From the NCBI GenBank assembly GCA_946406115.1, contig OX291545.1, positions 16,134,001-16,198,000 on the forward strand: DNA of 64,000 bases, given 5' to 3'. Position numbers and translations under genes: made by a program. Source of the stretch: Apoda limacodes. Its lineage: Eukaryota > Arthropoda > Insecta > Lepidoptera > Limacodidae. The first letter of the stretch is position 1. Each line of letters starts with the position of its first letter. Under the pieces are notes generated by a model. It had not been told where the DNA came from. It ran no database searches and was given only the letters and a program-made list of their open reading frames with translations. Positions 34,641 through 46,014 of this stretch are shown in pieces.

Positions 34641-34800
34641 TCTGGGTGCTTATTTGCGTTCAACATTTGTACAGCGCTACAAACTTTTCTGACCTTCTTA
34701 CCTTGGGTATTTGTATATTGGCTAGTTTCGTGTTATAGTAAATGTTGACACCATTTCAGTACGGCGACTGTAGTGTACAGTGTACTGTAGGTCCAAAAAG
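34641..34800 (+). repeat. Diverged dispersed repeat, also at 58.5 kb
   Basis: 'acagcgctacaaacttttct', 'gaccttcttaccttgggt' and 'acaccatttcagta' parallel 'agtgcaacaaacttttctgg', 'ccttctgaccttgagtg' and 'acaccattttaat' at 58465-58545. Confidence 0.45.
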
Positions 34801-35325
34801 GTTTATTGCACCAGATGCTTGAAGGATTAAAAAGAAATCAAGCACTCTGAGCTTTATTAAAGCTCTAAAACAAGATAACACTCATAGAAAAACATGCAGC
34901 CTTAATTCTATAACAAATCACAAAAGAACTGAGACCGTAGAAAAACAAATTAAGAATTTTCATTACATAAAAATTACTAGAAATAAACTAATTCGTTTTA
35001 AAATAATTGATTATGTTCGTTATAATACGGTGCACAACAGAGTCAAATGTTTTTCACTTATGGTTCTCTTGTTAAATCATCAATTTACCAAATCACTGAG
35101 GCAATTATCGCAACCAGGTGACTGAATTGCATAAAGAATGCAATGTAAATAAATTTAAAACTTAATTTACTCGTATACGGTGTGTATCAGATTTAAAATG
35201 CAGTATTTTCATATCTATGTATATGTTGCAGTAAGATAGTTCAAGCCGTGATATAGTTATATCCCTAGGGTACATGGTCACCTGTAGAGTATGTGAGGTT
35301 TGAAGAAAACCTTATTTTATGTGTA
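34801..35325. other. AT-rich stretch upstream of the integrase relic
   Basis: No further integrase motif could be read here in any frame I tried. Nothing else seen. Confidence 0.4.
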
Positions 35326-35870
35326 GTTTGTGGTACTGGATATACAGGAGCACACTCGTGTTACTCGTGTTGACGAAATGTTCATGTTATTTGTGGAATA
35401 TCGTCACGTGGTGAAAAGGTTACGGATTCCAACTGTTGTGCAATTTATGCAACAACGAAAAAAACATTCAGGACCAAAGAGATAAATCTGTAGACAACTT
35501 AAAAAGACCTGGTGAAAAAAGTGTCAAATTTTGCGACATTAACTTTGGGTCCTCAGTTCTGAATGAGATACCAGAAGTAGATCGCGGACCATTGGATCAA
35601 AAATACCTATTAGGCAATGTTTTAGAAAAGCGAAACGAAAGTCATAAAGTTGGTACTTTAGTTGGTATCTTGATAGATTGGCTACCCAGAAATGCGATGC
35701 AGTTGACAAATATTACTATGACAGATCCTATACCATACGAAGACTTGTCGCTAAAGGTTATATGCCAAAAATCCAAGAAACAGTGTTCTACTAAAAGATG
35801 CGCCTGTAAGAAACATTAGTGCTCTGTTATTCCAGATGTCATGATTCTGGAAGATCCAGATCTAAATGAT
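35326..35870 (+). pseudogene. KRBA2-like / Gypsy-type integrase protein, C-terminal tail (broken)
   Basis: The best coding-like sequence in the window. It resembles the region after the integrase core in KRBA2-like proteins of arthropods, which derive from Gypsy/GIN-type integrases. In one frame (about 35330-35435) there is a zinc-finger-like part with CYSC, then VHVICG. A frameshift leads into the 127-codon frame 35436-35819: CNLCNN, then NIQDQRD, FCDINFGSSV, PEVDRG, LLGNVLEKRNES, KVGTLVGIL and, at the end, CSTKRCACKK. A second frameshift near 35815 is needed to continue into LCYSRCH, completing a Cys-rich tail of the type C-x4-C-x-C-x(n)-C-x3-C-H. No integrase catalytic core is visible upstream. 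Two frameshifts and the missing core make it a relic, but its residue pattern is well kept, so it may be fairly young. Confidence 0.7.
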
Positions 35871-35937
35871 AACAAAAGCAAAAGATTAAAGGAAGATAGA
35901 AATATCTTACTACTTGATTTGATTTTTATAAACAACT

Positions 35938-36350
35938 AGCTTCTGCCAGCGGCTTCGCCCGCCCTAAATTTGGTACAATTCTTACGGCAACTGCTCAGTT
36001 ATAGAAAAAAAACCCACTTACACTTGTCTTTTTTCTCTCTCTCTCTCTTTAAAAAACATAATAAATCATTAACTAATAAACTACTAAAAACTAATTAAAT
36101 AATGGATTAATTTTAATGGATTAACCTCGCGATCTTGGTGCTCCATAATAACTTTGAACCCCCGTTTCACCCCTTTGGGTATTCTTAAGGGGGTGAGTTT
36201 TAGAAAATCCTTTCTTAGCGCACGCCTACATCATAATAGCTTATGTGTGCCACGTTTCATGCCGATCCGTCAAGTGGTCAAGCGTGATTGAATAACAAAC
36301 ATCCATCCATCCAGACATACTTTCACATATATAATATTAGTAGGAGAAAC
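35938..36350 (+). mobile_element. Family A repeat, long subtype with 3' module
   Basis: Opens tagcttctgccagcggcttc, 'gcccgccctaaatttggtac', 'aattcttacggcaactgctc'. It then has a t/c-rich run, 'cccccgtttcacccctttgg', 'aaaatcctttcttagcgcac', 'catgccgatccgtcaagtgg' and the ending 'tatataatattagtagga'. The 'ggtacaattcttacggcaac' part is the same segment that is amplified in the 175-bp array at 42.9-44.2 kb. Confidence 0.75.
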
Positions 36351-36638
36351 TAAGATGCCGTACGAATGGAACTGGTATTGTCGTAAAAAGACAACCTCCA
36401 GGTTGTTAATTTCAAATATCAGGATCAAATATCAACCTTATAATTTTTTATTGCTAGTTATCATGGAAGAGCAAACTAATGAAAAAACATCACATAAAAA
36501 GAAGACATATCACACAATATTTCTCTTACAACAAAGGAAATAGTACTTCTATCCAAACATTGAGAACGTCAATAAGAGTTGACGGTAAAACCAAGTATAA
36601 AAATAGGTCACGGTTGGAATTATCATCTAAAAATCTTA

Positions 36639-36764
36639 GGCTGGGTTGCACCACTAACTTTGACGTTAACCAGCCGTCAAAAATTGAAGATTGAATGAAA
36701 ATTTGCATAGGCACCTTTTTTTAAACTTAACCGGCCCGTCAAAGTTAGTTGGTGCAACCCAGCC
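36639..36764. mobile_element. MITE, 126 bp, TTA target-site duplication
   Basis: Arms ggctgggttgcaccactaac and (in reverse) ggctgggttgcaccaactaa followed by tttgacg. The inverted repeats run about 27 bases with one base inserted. The element is bounded by TTA on both sides (36636-36638 and 36765-36767). A 3-bp TTA duplication plus G-starting arms suggests a PIF/Harbinger-type non-autonomous element. No coding capacity. The frames on both strands over it are incidental. Confidence 0.8.
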
Positions 36765-36769
36765 TTAGT

Positions 36770-38385
36770 GAATACTTTGCATTTTACAATTTGAAGAAAC
36801 CAATATGTACGTTCTTAGATGAAAAATTGCGTCAGAAAATTTAAAACGTATAACATACCTATCCATTAATGGAGTTTAATGAATGAATATACTTTACTCA
36901 AACAATTAACAAAGAACATAAAACAAATAAAAAAGTATAATAGGCGGCCTTAGAACAATGTCTACCAGGCAATCTTAGGTTAGAGGAAATAGTAAAGATA
37001 GTTAAAAATTAGGAGGTGTAAAATAGAGAAAATGGTAAAGATAGATAAAAAGTAGGTAGTGTAAAGTGAAAAAGGTAAAATTAATAAATTACATATGCAT
37101 ATAAAATAAGATTTAAATTATGGTTTATGTACCTACATATTAGAATACATCAAAAGAATACAGATTTTATACATCCATAACAAAATACATAAACATATAA
37201 ATATAAACATACAATACATAAACATACACAGCAATAAACACATAATATAGTTATTGTTATAGTGGAGGTATGTGCATGCTGTAGCGTAAATATTTATTTT
37301 GTAGAGTTCTATTGTTTACGAAACAAGCTTTTCCAGTAGCTTTAATGAATTACCATTTTGTCAGTTGTTGTCTTTTAATTTAATAGGACAGTCTCATCTG
37401 TCGTACATGCGTAGCAATTAAGCAATACCATTGAAACACTGTCTAATATTTAGTTAACAAACAGCAAGAAGCCATGAAACAATTGCGTTCCGAAAAAATT
37501 TTTTTAGAACATTTCCGAATTTCTAGGCAGTTTTCAATTATAAAGTGCAGTTTGACCTCCATTATGAACGTTATTACAGGTATCATTCCATTCGATGCAG
37601 CTGTTACAAGTTAATGGGCAAACTTTTGTAATCTTAAGACGTTATGTAAACTTTGCCACAGATGTTAATTTTATGAATATAACGTTAAGTCTGCGGTTGA
37701 CTTTAAGTTAAGTACAAGTTTTTTAAGAGATTCATCTTACAGAAAAATATGAAGACAGAAATGGGAATTCTTTTTATATAAACTTCAATTTTGGTAAAAA
37801 AAATTCACCATTTTAACTTAAGTGTGTACCATTAGTTAATTTTTGGTTTTGTTGTGTTTTTGGTACCTTAAACAAAAGCTTACCTACTATAGGTATTGTA
37901 CTAGGTGATAATAAAAAAAATAATAAATTGAATCACTCATTTCAAAAACAACATAACTTTCAAATTTTTATTTTAAATAAAATTCAATTTCACTTGTTTT
38001 TATTTAAGAAACTGCATATAAAAATGAATCGTTTTGCGTGTGTGTGTAAACAAAGTAGTTTTATCTATCTTATACTATTTATAAAGCTCTTAAATTCGTA
38101 ATAATTATGAAAACTGCTATATATTTAACAAAACCAATATTGAATTTTGTATTTCCCAGAAAATGACTTATGTTGTTTTTGAAATGCCCGATTTAATTAT
38201 ATTCACATAACTAGTCTGTTGAACACAAATATACAAATTGTTAATTATAAAAACTCATTTACGATACCAAAATTGTATATGATTTTAAATATTTAGGAGG
38301 GTTTTAAGGAGGCAGATTTAAAAAATGGCATGTACTTTTTCACTAATAATCTTTAACTGAGTTTCTATTGGGTTTTTGAGGGTTC
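36770..38385. other. AT-rich stretch, nothing recognised
   Basis: Includes an A-rich zone at 36890-37250 with many ata/aca words. No supported feature. Confidence 0.5.
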
Positions 38386-38389
38386 TAAT

Positions 38390-38800
38390 TCAAAATACTT
38401 TATACATATAAAAGTTCCTCGTGCGGTTGTTATTATGTTTGTCGGAATGTTTTTTGACATTTATCCATATATGTAACAGAGTAAGCTGATGGTCTGACTG
38501 TCTGAGTGATAGATATATCAACACGCGGCCCAAACTACTAGGTCTAGGGACTTGAAATTTTGTACACGGTTCCTTTCTGACGTAGACGAGCACTAAAAAA
38601 GGATTTTGAAAAAAATATCTTGTGAAGGGGTGAGATGAAGGTTGGATGTTTGTATAGAATACCGCCATTTTTGAAGCCAAATACTTACATAAAAATTGGT
38701 ATTTGGTCTTTAGGTTGAAAATTTAAATTTCAACCGTTTTTGAAACACAATTCCAAAGAATGAGTAAATGAGTCTGTGTTTGTATGGAAATTCCTTATTT
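38390..38800 (-). mobile_element. Decayed RTE-like repeat fragment
   Basis: 'tgactgtctgagtgatagat', 'gggacttgaaattttgtaca' and 'aaggattttgaaaaaa' resemble the minus-strand 3' module of family A-type repeats. A 96-codon minus-strand frame over it (38390-38680) looks incidental. Confidence 0.45.
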
Positions 38801-38814
38801 TTAAAGATAAGTGC

Positions 38815-39053
38815 ATAATAAATATTATAAAAACGAAAGTTACTCCGTCTGTCTGTTACCTCTTTACGCTTTAACCGCTGTACCGATTAACATGAAATTT
38901 GGCATGGAGATAGTTTGAGTCCCGGGGAAGGCCATAGGCTTCTTAAAAGCGTCAAGTGTGAGTCGGTTTTTTTTCTATAATTGAGGGTTTGCCGTTGAAA
39001 TCGTACACCGAAAACCGAATTTAGGGCGGGTGGAACTGTGGGCAAACGCTAGT
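38815..39053 (-). mobile_element. Family A repeat, minus strand, near full length
   Basis: taaatattataaaaacgaaa, 'gtctgtctgttacctcttta', 'cgattaacatgaaatttggc', 'atggagatagtttgagtccc', 'gtttgccgttgaaatcgtac' and 'cgaatttagggcgggtgga', ending 'gcaaacgctagt'. Same subtype as 39925-40232 and 61612-62005. Confidence 0.75.
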
Positions 39054-39459
39054 CATAAAATATGCCTATATTTTTAATAATTTTATCATTGTAACATGAA
39101 TAATATTAAATCAACATAATATTCATGATGTTTCCCCAGGATCAAGCCCCATGTAAAATTTTGGTCATTCTGATTGGTTAATTCCATAAAACGTGACGTG
39201 ACACGTTAACAAATGTGTATACATTTGTAAGTACAATAAAAGTTTTTGTAAATTAGAATATTTAACTGAATGTTTTTGTTATTACCTTTTAAACTTTAGT
39301 ACCTAATATCTGCTGGTAATACCGAAAGATTGCGAAAAAAATATAAGTGACGAGTTGAAGAGTCATTTGTTGCTTGCACCATTACTTCACCCTTAACAAA
39401 AGAGGTTATATACACTGCTTGTTTCAAAATTTTGGCCGAATTGTTTTTGTACTACTTGC

Positions 39460-39760
39460 CAGCCTTCATACGACCCCACTGCTGGGGCACGGCCTTCCCT
39501 CTTAAGCGAGGGTGATTGGGCCATAGTCCACACGCGGGCCCAGTGCGGATTGTGGACTTCACATACGTCATTTTTTTTTTCTTGACGTATGCAGGTTTCC
39601 TCACGATGTTTTCCTTCACCGAAAAGCCAGTGGTGTGAATAAATAAATCAGAGTACTTGATAAATTAAGAAAAGACTCATTGGTACACGCCGACCCCGGG
39701 GTTCGAACCTCCGCCACTTGGGACGTGAAGTGAAATTTAAACCCCTCGGCCACCACCGAC
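39460..39760 (-). mobile_element. tRNA-derived SINE, family S1, full length
   Basis: The minus strand gives tggccgaggggtttaaattt (A-box region, 39733-39752) and ggaggttcgaaccccggggt (B-box, about 39693-39712). It then has the same core as at 9264-9533: ggaaaacatcgtgaggaaac, 'ctgcatacgtcaag', 'tgtggactatgg' and 'cgtatgaaggctg'. An A-run of about nine (39570-39579) lies mid-body. Both promoter boxes look intact, so this is a younger copy than the one at 9.3 kb. Confidence 0.9.
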
Positions 39761-39924
39761 TTACATGTCTACATGACTGTTTTTGTACATCTAACCTAAA
39801 ATATTATCAAAGAAGCTAATACAAATTATGTTGCATTAATTAATGCAACGTAACTTGGTTTAGCTTCTTGGCATTTCTAGAACTCAAGTTTTCTCAAATG
39901 ACGTAAAACTTTGTTTTATTAGTC

Positions 39925-40232
39925 ATTAGCTTTTGCCAGTGGCTCCACCCACCCTAAAATTTGATTATCGACGTGGGATTCTTACGTTAGCTCCTTAATT
40001 ATACTAATGAAGTCTGCTATAGCAAGCTATAGCTGTAGCTATAGTTCGTTTAAACTTGGCTGTAGTAACTCCCACGGGATTTTTTTAATTGTTCGGTATA
40101 AAAACTATCTCCTTGCCCGGGACTCAAACTATCTCCATACCAAATTTTATATAAATCGGTACAGCGGTATAAGCATGAAGAGGTAACAGACAGATATTTT
40201 TTTTTCGTATTTATAATATTATAGTATGGATT
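39925..40232 (+). mobile_element. Family A repeat, near full length
   Basis: agcttttgccagtggctcca, 'ttgattatcgacgtgggatt', 'tctgctatagcaagctatag', 'tcccacgggattttttt', 'gggactcaaactatctccat', 'aaatcggtacagcggtataa' and 'gaggtaacagacagata', ending 'atttataatattatagtatg'. The clearest single copy of this subtype. Confidence 0.8.
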
Positions 40233-40234
40233 AT

Positions 40235-42540
40235 GCTAATAAAAAACAATGTGGATCATATTTAGTATCACACGGGTTGCAAGAAAGCTAGTTCATAACA
40301 ACTGTTTATTATTTTAACCACGAGTAACATACGAGCATCTACGCTATCAGATGGAAATGAGTAACACAGAGTTTCTATCGCAAATATGTTTCTACTAACA
40401 AACAAATCCATTATTTGTGTGTTACGCTGAGAGGAGTTTCACTAACTTCAACTCCTGAAGTTTCATTCGCAAACTTTATAGACGTATGAATTTAAAGGCT
40501 TTTGATACAGTAAGTACCAACACTTATATATACGTTTGCAACTACAGTTAATTTGTTTGGTCCAACCATCTATAAACTACAGCAAAAACACATCTAGATA
40601 TTTGAATACGGTGAATGCCGTCGCAGATTAAATATTAAAAAAAAAATATATATAAAATAAAAAATACTATTTATTAATATCACAAAAAAATCATGTTAAA
40701 CATTTGTTGTTTGAAACGACTTTAAGGTTTTTTTAATGAGAGCTAGGTAGACTTTAATGCTGTTTAATAAACATAAATCACAAAGATTTAAATACGATGT
40801 TACGATAATAGAAAACTTCCCAAACTGTTTTAGTACCTCCTGGATTATAAGTAATTTTGTCATTTCATACTACGATAAAGGCTAGATCGCGTAATAAGCC
40901 ACAAAGTTTTGTGCAAATTTTGTGACAAAACTATAGCGTCTAAAGAAACTTTTGTCAAGTTATTTTTTAATTCATAACTCACTATCAAATAGTAGCCGGA
41001 ACATTATTTATTTAAAGAAATGTTAAGTAACTATAAAGCTAGAAAATCACTGTAATAGAATTTTAATCTTATGTGATATAACTGTAATTATTTATCTCCT
41101 ACTTTTTACGCTAAGCTGTTCGCCTATCTATAATAGATTTTTGCTACGGAAAAATGAGCTCTATTTGATAGCATTTTCGATTTCAGCTTAACGCCTACAA
41201 AGTAAATGTATATGCGCGTTGGAGCCCCTATGAATGCATGGAAAATTTGGTAGTGAACATTGTTTCAAAACTTGTGCAAATTTTTAAAGCATGTATTCCA
41301 TTTAATTATAATGAAAGTCAGTTCAGTGGAATTAGGATTATCTAGGGCATTGACTCTAAATTCTAGGACAAGTACCACAAAACTGTAAAAACGTTAAACT
41401 CCATAAAAAACACAGTTTTAAGGCGTCAATATGGATAAATTACTTAAGAGGTATATAACAAATATGTATAGTTATGTATATGACATTGTATAATGATTTC
41501 TAGTACATTTACAAGCACATCGTTAGTATTACAGAAAAAAGCTTTTAGCGCTGAAATTTGACACTCGCATAGGTTGTAATTATTTCCGCTATTAAAATAT
41601 GTAGAATCAACAAATTAACGTGCTGAAAAAAAAATTCTTGTGTACAGTATGAGAAGAGAGATAAATAAAAATTAATAGGTACCTTGATTGAGTAGTTTGT
41701 TTGAAATTCCTTTGTGTGGCTTTAAGTCGGCAATTTTTCTTCATATTTTTATACGACACTTAATTTCAATGGGATCCCCCTAAGTCGACAATTGACGAAA
41801 ATCGGGAAATATACACACAAAAGTAACTACTTGTTTCCTAACAAATTTCAGTTTATTGTTAAAAGAATAATTGGCATTTTAGAACGTCTGTACACAACCT
41901 AACTTTGGTTACCATAGTCGGACCCTCGTCAACTCTGGGTCTAATTGAATACAGTTTAATTACCTAAGTATCTAAATCTGTATAACTGTTGCCTAGAAAT
42001 CGGTGAACATACATGAAAAACATACGTGTTCCACATAGATCCTCATCTTTTTTTTGAAATCGGAAAAACTTATACAATTTATTTAATATTTTTTTGTAAT
42101 CCTTATCAAACAACTACAATTTTAATAACTCTAAAGCTAACACATTTTGGTTAATGTGTGCAATTTTAAGCTCGCTTTTATAAACATTAAGAAAGACCTT
42201 TTTTAAAAAAAAAACTAAAACTTGCTCGTGTATGATTTATAACTTTATTATATAGGTACATTAATCTTTTAAACTTTGCTTTTAAAAGTTATCCGTATTT
42301 TTTTGTGAAAGCTTCGCCATTAAGCAAAATCCTGGAATTTCTCTGGAAAGCTTCCATGCTAATTAGTAACGTCTTCTCGAAGTTCGTGTTTCTAAATTAG
42401 CATAGGTACAGCCCACTGAGCTCTACTGCAAACAAATCCTTCTACTATTAAAAACCTCTCTTTGAACTAACAGAGTACCTTTATATAGAACAAGTCCCTT
42501 TTATTCGTTGTCTTTCCCTACAGAAATACTTAAATATAGA
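40235..42540. other. AT-rich stretch, nothing recognised
   Basis: Long anonymous region without any frame above 60 codons and without a repeat shared with the rest of the window. Confidence 0.5.
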
Positions 42541-42544
42541 TCTA

Positions 42545-42755
42545 TTTTGTATAACGAGTATAGCTTTTGCCCACCTACGCTACCACGCTAAATTCGATTG
42601 CTGGTGTGGAATTCCTACGTATTTTTCCTATAATAAAGAAGTTTGATATAACAAGCTATAGCTTAATGTTCGTCCACTATAAGTTCGTATAAAGTTAGTA
42701 CTGCGTAAACTTTTGAATTTTCCTGAATTAGATTACGTCCTCTTCCGTCTCTTTA
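42545..42755 (+). mobile_element. Family A repeat, source copy next to the 175-bp array
   Basis: 'agcttttgcccacctacgct', 'aattcgattgctggtgtgga', 'gatataacaagctatagctt', 'actgcgtaaacttttgaatt' and 'gattacgtcctcttccgtct'. From about 42585 it corresponds to one diverged unit of the array downstream, and stops where the family D insertion begins. Confidence 0.7.
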
Positions 42756-42860
42756 ACTTTTTTTTTTTTTTTTTTTTATACCACTAAGGTGGCAAACAAG
42801 CCTACGGTCCGCCTGATGGTAAGCGGTCACCGTAGCCTATGGACGCTTGCAACACCATTA
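42756..42860 (+). mobile_element. Family D repeat inserted in the array's first units
   Basis: A T-run of about 19 (42760-42778), then accactaaggtggcaaacaa, 'cggtccgcctgatggtaagc', 'ggtcaccgtagcctatggac' and 'gcttgcaacacc'. It separates the source copy (ending ctctttaac) from the first array unit (starting aactaacc). Confidence 0.75.
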
Positions 42861-44229
42861 ACTAACCCGGTACCAAATTACACAATTCCTACGGCAACTG
42901 CTTGATTGTAATAAGCAATTTTGATAAAAAGCTATAGCTGTAGTTTTGATTTGTTCACGTGTAGTTGGTTTAAAGTTATTACTGCGTGAACTTTTGAATT
43001 TTCCAGGATAAGATTACGTCCTCTTCCGTGTCCTTAACTAACTTGGTACCAAATTACACGATTCCTACGGCAACTGCTTGATAATCGTAATAAGCAATTT
43101 TAATACAAAAATCTAAAGCTATGGTTCGTCCACGTAAAGTTGTTATAAAGTTATTACTGCGTGAACTTTTGAATTTTTCAGGATAAGATTACGTCCTCTT
43201 CCGTGTCCTTAACTAACTTGGTACCAAATTACACGATTCCTACGGCAACTGCTTGATAATCGTAATAAGCAATTTTAATACAAAAATCTAAAGCTATGGT
43301 TCGTCCACGTAAAGTTGTTATAAAGTTATTACTGCGTGAACTTTTGAATTTTCCAGGATAAGATTACGTCCTCTTCCGTGTCCTTAACTAACTTGGTACC
43401 AAATTACACGATTCCTACGGCAACTGCTTGATAATCGTAATAAGCAATTTTAATACAAAAATCTAAAGCTATGGTTCGTCCACGTAAAGTTGTTATAAAG
43501 TTATTACTGCGTGAACTTTTGAATTTTCCAGGATAAGATTACGTCCTCTTCCGTGTCCTTAACTAACTTGGTACCAAATTACACGATTCCTACGGCAACT
43601 GCTTGATAATCGTAATAAGCAATTTTAATACAAAAATCTAAAGCTATGGTTCGTCCACGTAAAGTTGTTATAAAGTTATTACTGCGTGAACTTTTGAATT
43701 TTCCAGGATAAGATTACGTCCTCTTCCGTGTCCTTAACTAACTTGGTACCAAATTACACGATTCCTACGGCAACTGCTTGATAATCGTAATAAGCAATTT
43801 TAATACAAAAATCTAAAGCTATGGTTCGTCCACGTAAAGTTGTTATAAAGTTATTACTGCGTGAACTTTTGAATTTTCCAGGATAAGATTACGTCCTCTT
43901 CCGTGTCCTTAACTAACTTGGTACCAAATTACACGATTCCTACGGCAACTGCTTGATAATCGTAATAAGCAATTTTAATACAAAAATCTAAAGCTATGGT
44001 TCGTCCACGTAAAGTTGTTATAAAGTTATTACTGCGTGAACTTTTGAATTTTCCAGGATAAGATTACGTCCTCTTCCGTGTCCTTAACTAACTTGGTACC
44101 AAATTACACGATTCCTACGGCAACTGCTTGATAATCGTAATAAGCAATTTTAATACAAAAATCTAAAGCTATGGTTCGTCCACGTAAAGTTGTTATTAAG
44201 TTATTACTGCGTGAACTTTTGAATTTTCG
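42861..44229 (+). repeat. 175-bp tandem array, about 7.8 units
   Basis: The word taccaaatta recurs at 42871, 43047, 43222, 43397, 43572, 43747, 43922 and 44097: one 176-base spacing, then six of exactly 175. Each unit holds acacgattcctacggcaact, 'gcttgataatcgtaataagc', 'ctatggttcgtccacgtaaa', 'actgcgtgaacttttgaatt' and 'gataagattacgtcctcttc'. Units from 43047 on are practically identical by eye. I noticed one substitution (gaatttttca for gaattttcca) and one in the last unit. The first unit is clearly diverged and the last stops at gaattttcgga. The unit is an internal piece of family A. No coding frame. Confidence 0.97.
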
Positions 44230-44560
44230 GAATAAGGTGCCTTTGTCCAAATTTCAATTTATTTTGTTTATATTTTTTGAAATGTACATTTTATGATTTT
44301 TATATAAAAATAACAATTAAAATAAATAAATAACTAAACTATTAACAAAAGCCCAATTTCAATTATTATAATTATTACAGAAAATATATGTTTTATGTTT
44401 AAGTATGAATAAATTTATAGCTCTAGTAGGTTGTTCATTTCCGAGTATCCATAAATAGCATTATTTTTATATCGACCTTCATTTTAATGCAGAAAAAATG
44501 GTCGTACACTTCATATATAGGTGGAAAGAGACATAGTAATATTAATTTTAATAATAAATA
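44230..44560. other. AT-rich stretch, nothing recognised
   Basis: No supported feature. Confidence 0.45.
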
Positions 44561-44564
44561 CTTT

Positions 44565-44705
44565 TAGACATTATATACAACGGATACAAATATATATATA
44601 ATATATATTTTTGTAAATACATATATATCATACATAGAAAACACCTAGTCTCAAGATAAACAGTAATAAATGTTTGTATTGTGCGGGTATCAAACCCACA
44701 CCCAT
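44565..44705 (-). mobile_element. SINE family S2, minus-strand copy, diverged
   Basis: 'ttttgtaaatacatatat', 'atcatacatagaaaacacct', 'agtctcaagataaacag' and 'gtgcgggtatcaaacccaca' (damaged B-box). The head and 3' end are lost. An internal at-repeat has grown at 44589-44612. Confidence 0.7.
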
Positions 44706-45100
44706 CGATTCCTAAATGACCTTATTCGTATATAATATACAATTTCAATTGTAAATAAAAACTCGTAGGTCAAATTCGCCGGGCTGAAATAAATACGGTT
44801 GGGCTGAATTCTGTCAACAACACAACATTCACACTAGAAATGGTGTGAATAATAAGTATTCAGCATATAACAGGAAAATTGTTTGTTATTAAATTCGTTT
44901 TCATAATTTTATTGTGATGGTATTTTTTTATGTAATGCAATATATGATTTGTAAAAATATTAGATATAATCTTTTGCAATTTTTCCTATGATTATCTGGT
45001 GTGTAAAAGACAGCTTCGTACAAAATCTATATCATATCATATTTATAATATATAAATAGCTGAACTAGCAGACGTTATTCTGCCTTTTCTGTTGCTGTAA
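44706..45100. other. AT-rich stretch, nothing recognised
   Basis: No supported feature. Confidence 0.45.
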
Positions 45101-45102
45101 TT

Positions 45103-45240
45103 TTTTATTTTTTTTATATCACTAAGGTGGCAAACAAGCTTACGATCCGCCTGATGGTAAGCGGTCACCGTAGGCTATGGACGCTTGTTAAACCAGGGGT
45201 ATTACTCGCGCGTTGCGTTCCCTTTAAAACTTTAATAACA
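45103..45240 (+). mobile_element. Family D repeat
   Basis: T-run, then cactaaggtggcaaacaagc, 'gatccgcctgatggtaagcg', 'gtcaccgtaggctatggacg' and 'caggggtattactcgcgcg'. The longest copy of this block in the window. Confidence 0.75.
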
Positions 45241-45765
45241 GTCCCCGTGGCATCGCTTGCTTGGCTCTTCGTTTTCGCTTAGGGTTCTTACTGACATCCT
45301 AAGATCGTCTCCTAAGGGTCTTATATCAGCGTGATGTTAAATTGCCTATAACCTTTCTCGAAAATTGGGATATCGAATGCAAAAATATATTTTCAAATAC
45401 CACTGGTATTTTAAAATATTCGCATTTTTAAACAAACATAAACAAACATACTCTTAAACTTTGTTATACTAGATTAGATACTCATTTTTTTTTTCTTTTA
45501 CCTATTTGCAGACATTTTTTGTAGTGATGACAGTGTGTAGTTCAATTTCGGCTACATAATTTAATTTGGACAAATTCCGGTAAAAATACTATTCGAATCC
45601 AAACAAATTAAGTGATAAATGTAGTAGTCAATTACCCATAATTTAAAACGTCTCTTTGGAACTTACGACGTGTTAAATTGATAGATATCAATTTCTTAGA
45701 CCACATTAAGGCATAAACTTATTTTCAAAAGAGCAATCCCGATGAAAATAGAGTAGTAAAACATA
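45241..45765. other. AT-rich stretch, nothing recognised
   Basis: No supported feature. Confidence 0.45.
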
Positions 45766-45769
45766 GAGG

Positions 45770-45945
45770 GCTTTTAATTGGATATGGGATAAGAGCAGCA
45801 TTTAATGAATCTGATGTAAGAGATGAATGATATGAAAATCCGTTCAAACTCTACTAAGTGCATCCTGAATACGAATTTTAAGCGCTGTGGAATTTTGTGC
45901 TGAAGCTGAGATATATTGAAATATTAACCTGTGATAAAATCAAAT
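45770..45945 (+). repeat. Diverged dispersed repeat, partner of 25.0 kb
   Basis: See the shared word order described at 25040-25225. Old, low identity. Confidence 0.45.
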
Positions 45946-45969
45946 AGCAATAGACATCTTATATGTACC

Positions 45970-46012
45970 TTTTTTTCTTTTTTTATACCACTAAGGTGGC
46001 AAACAAGCTTAC
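45970..46012 (+). mobile_element. Family D repeat, 5' scrap
   Basis: T-rich lead, then accactaaggtggcaaacaa and gctta. Truncated after about 30 bases. Confidence 0.7.
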
Positions 46013-46014
46013 CC

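Noticed and set aside
38390..38680. 96-codon minus-strand frame as a gene
   Set aside because: It overlaps a decayed RTE-like non-coding repeat segment and has no protein motif.
42861..44229. CRISPR-like array
   Set aside because: The repeats are 175 bases and directly adjacent, with no unique spacers. This is a satellite in eukaryotic DNA.
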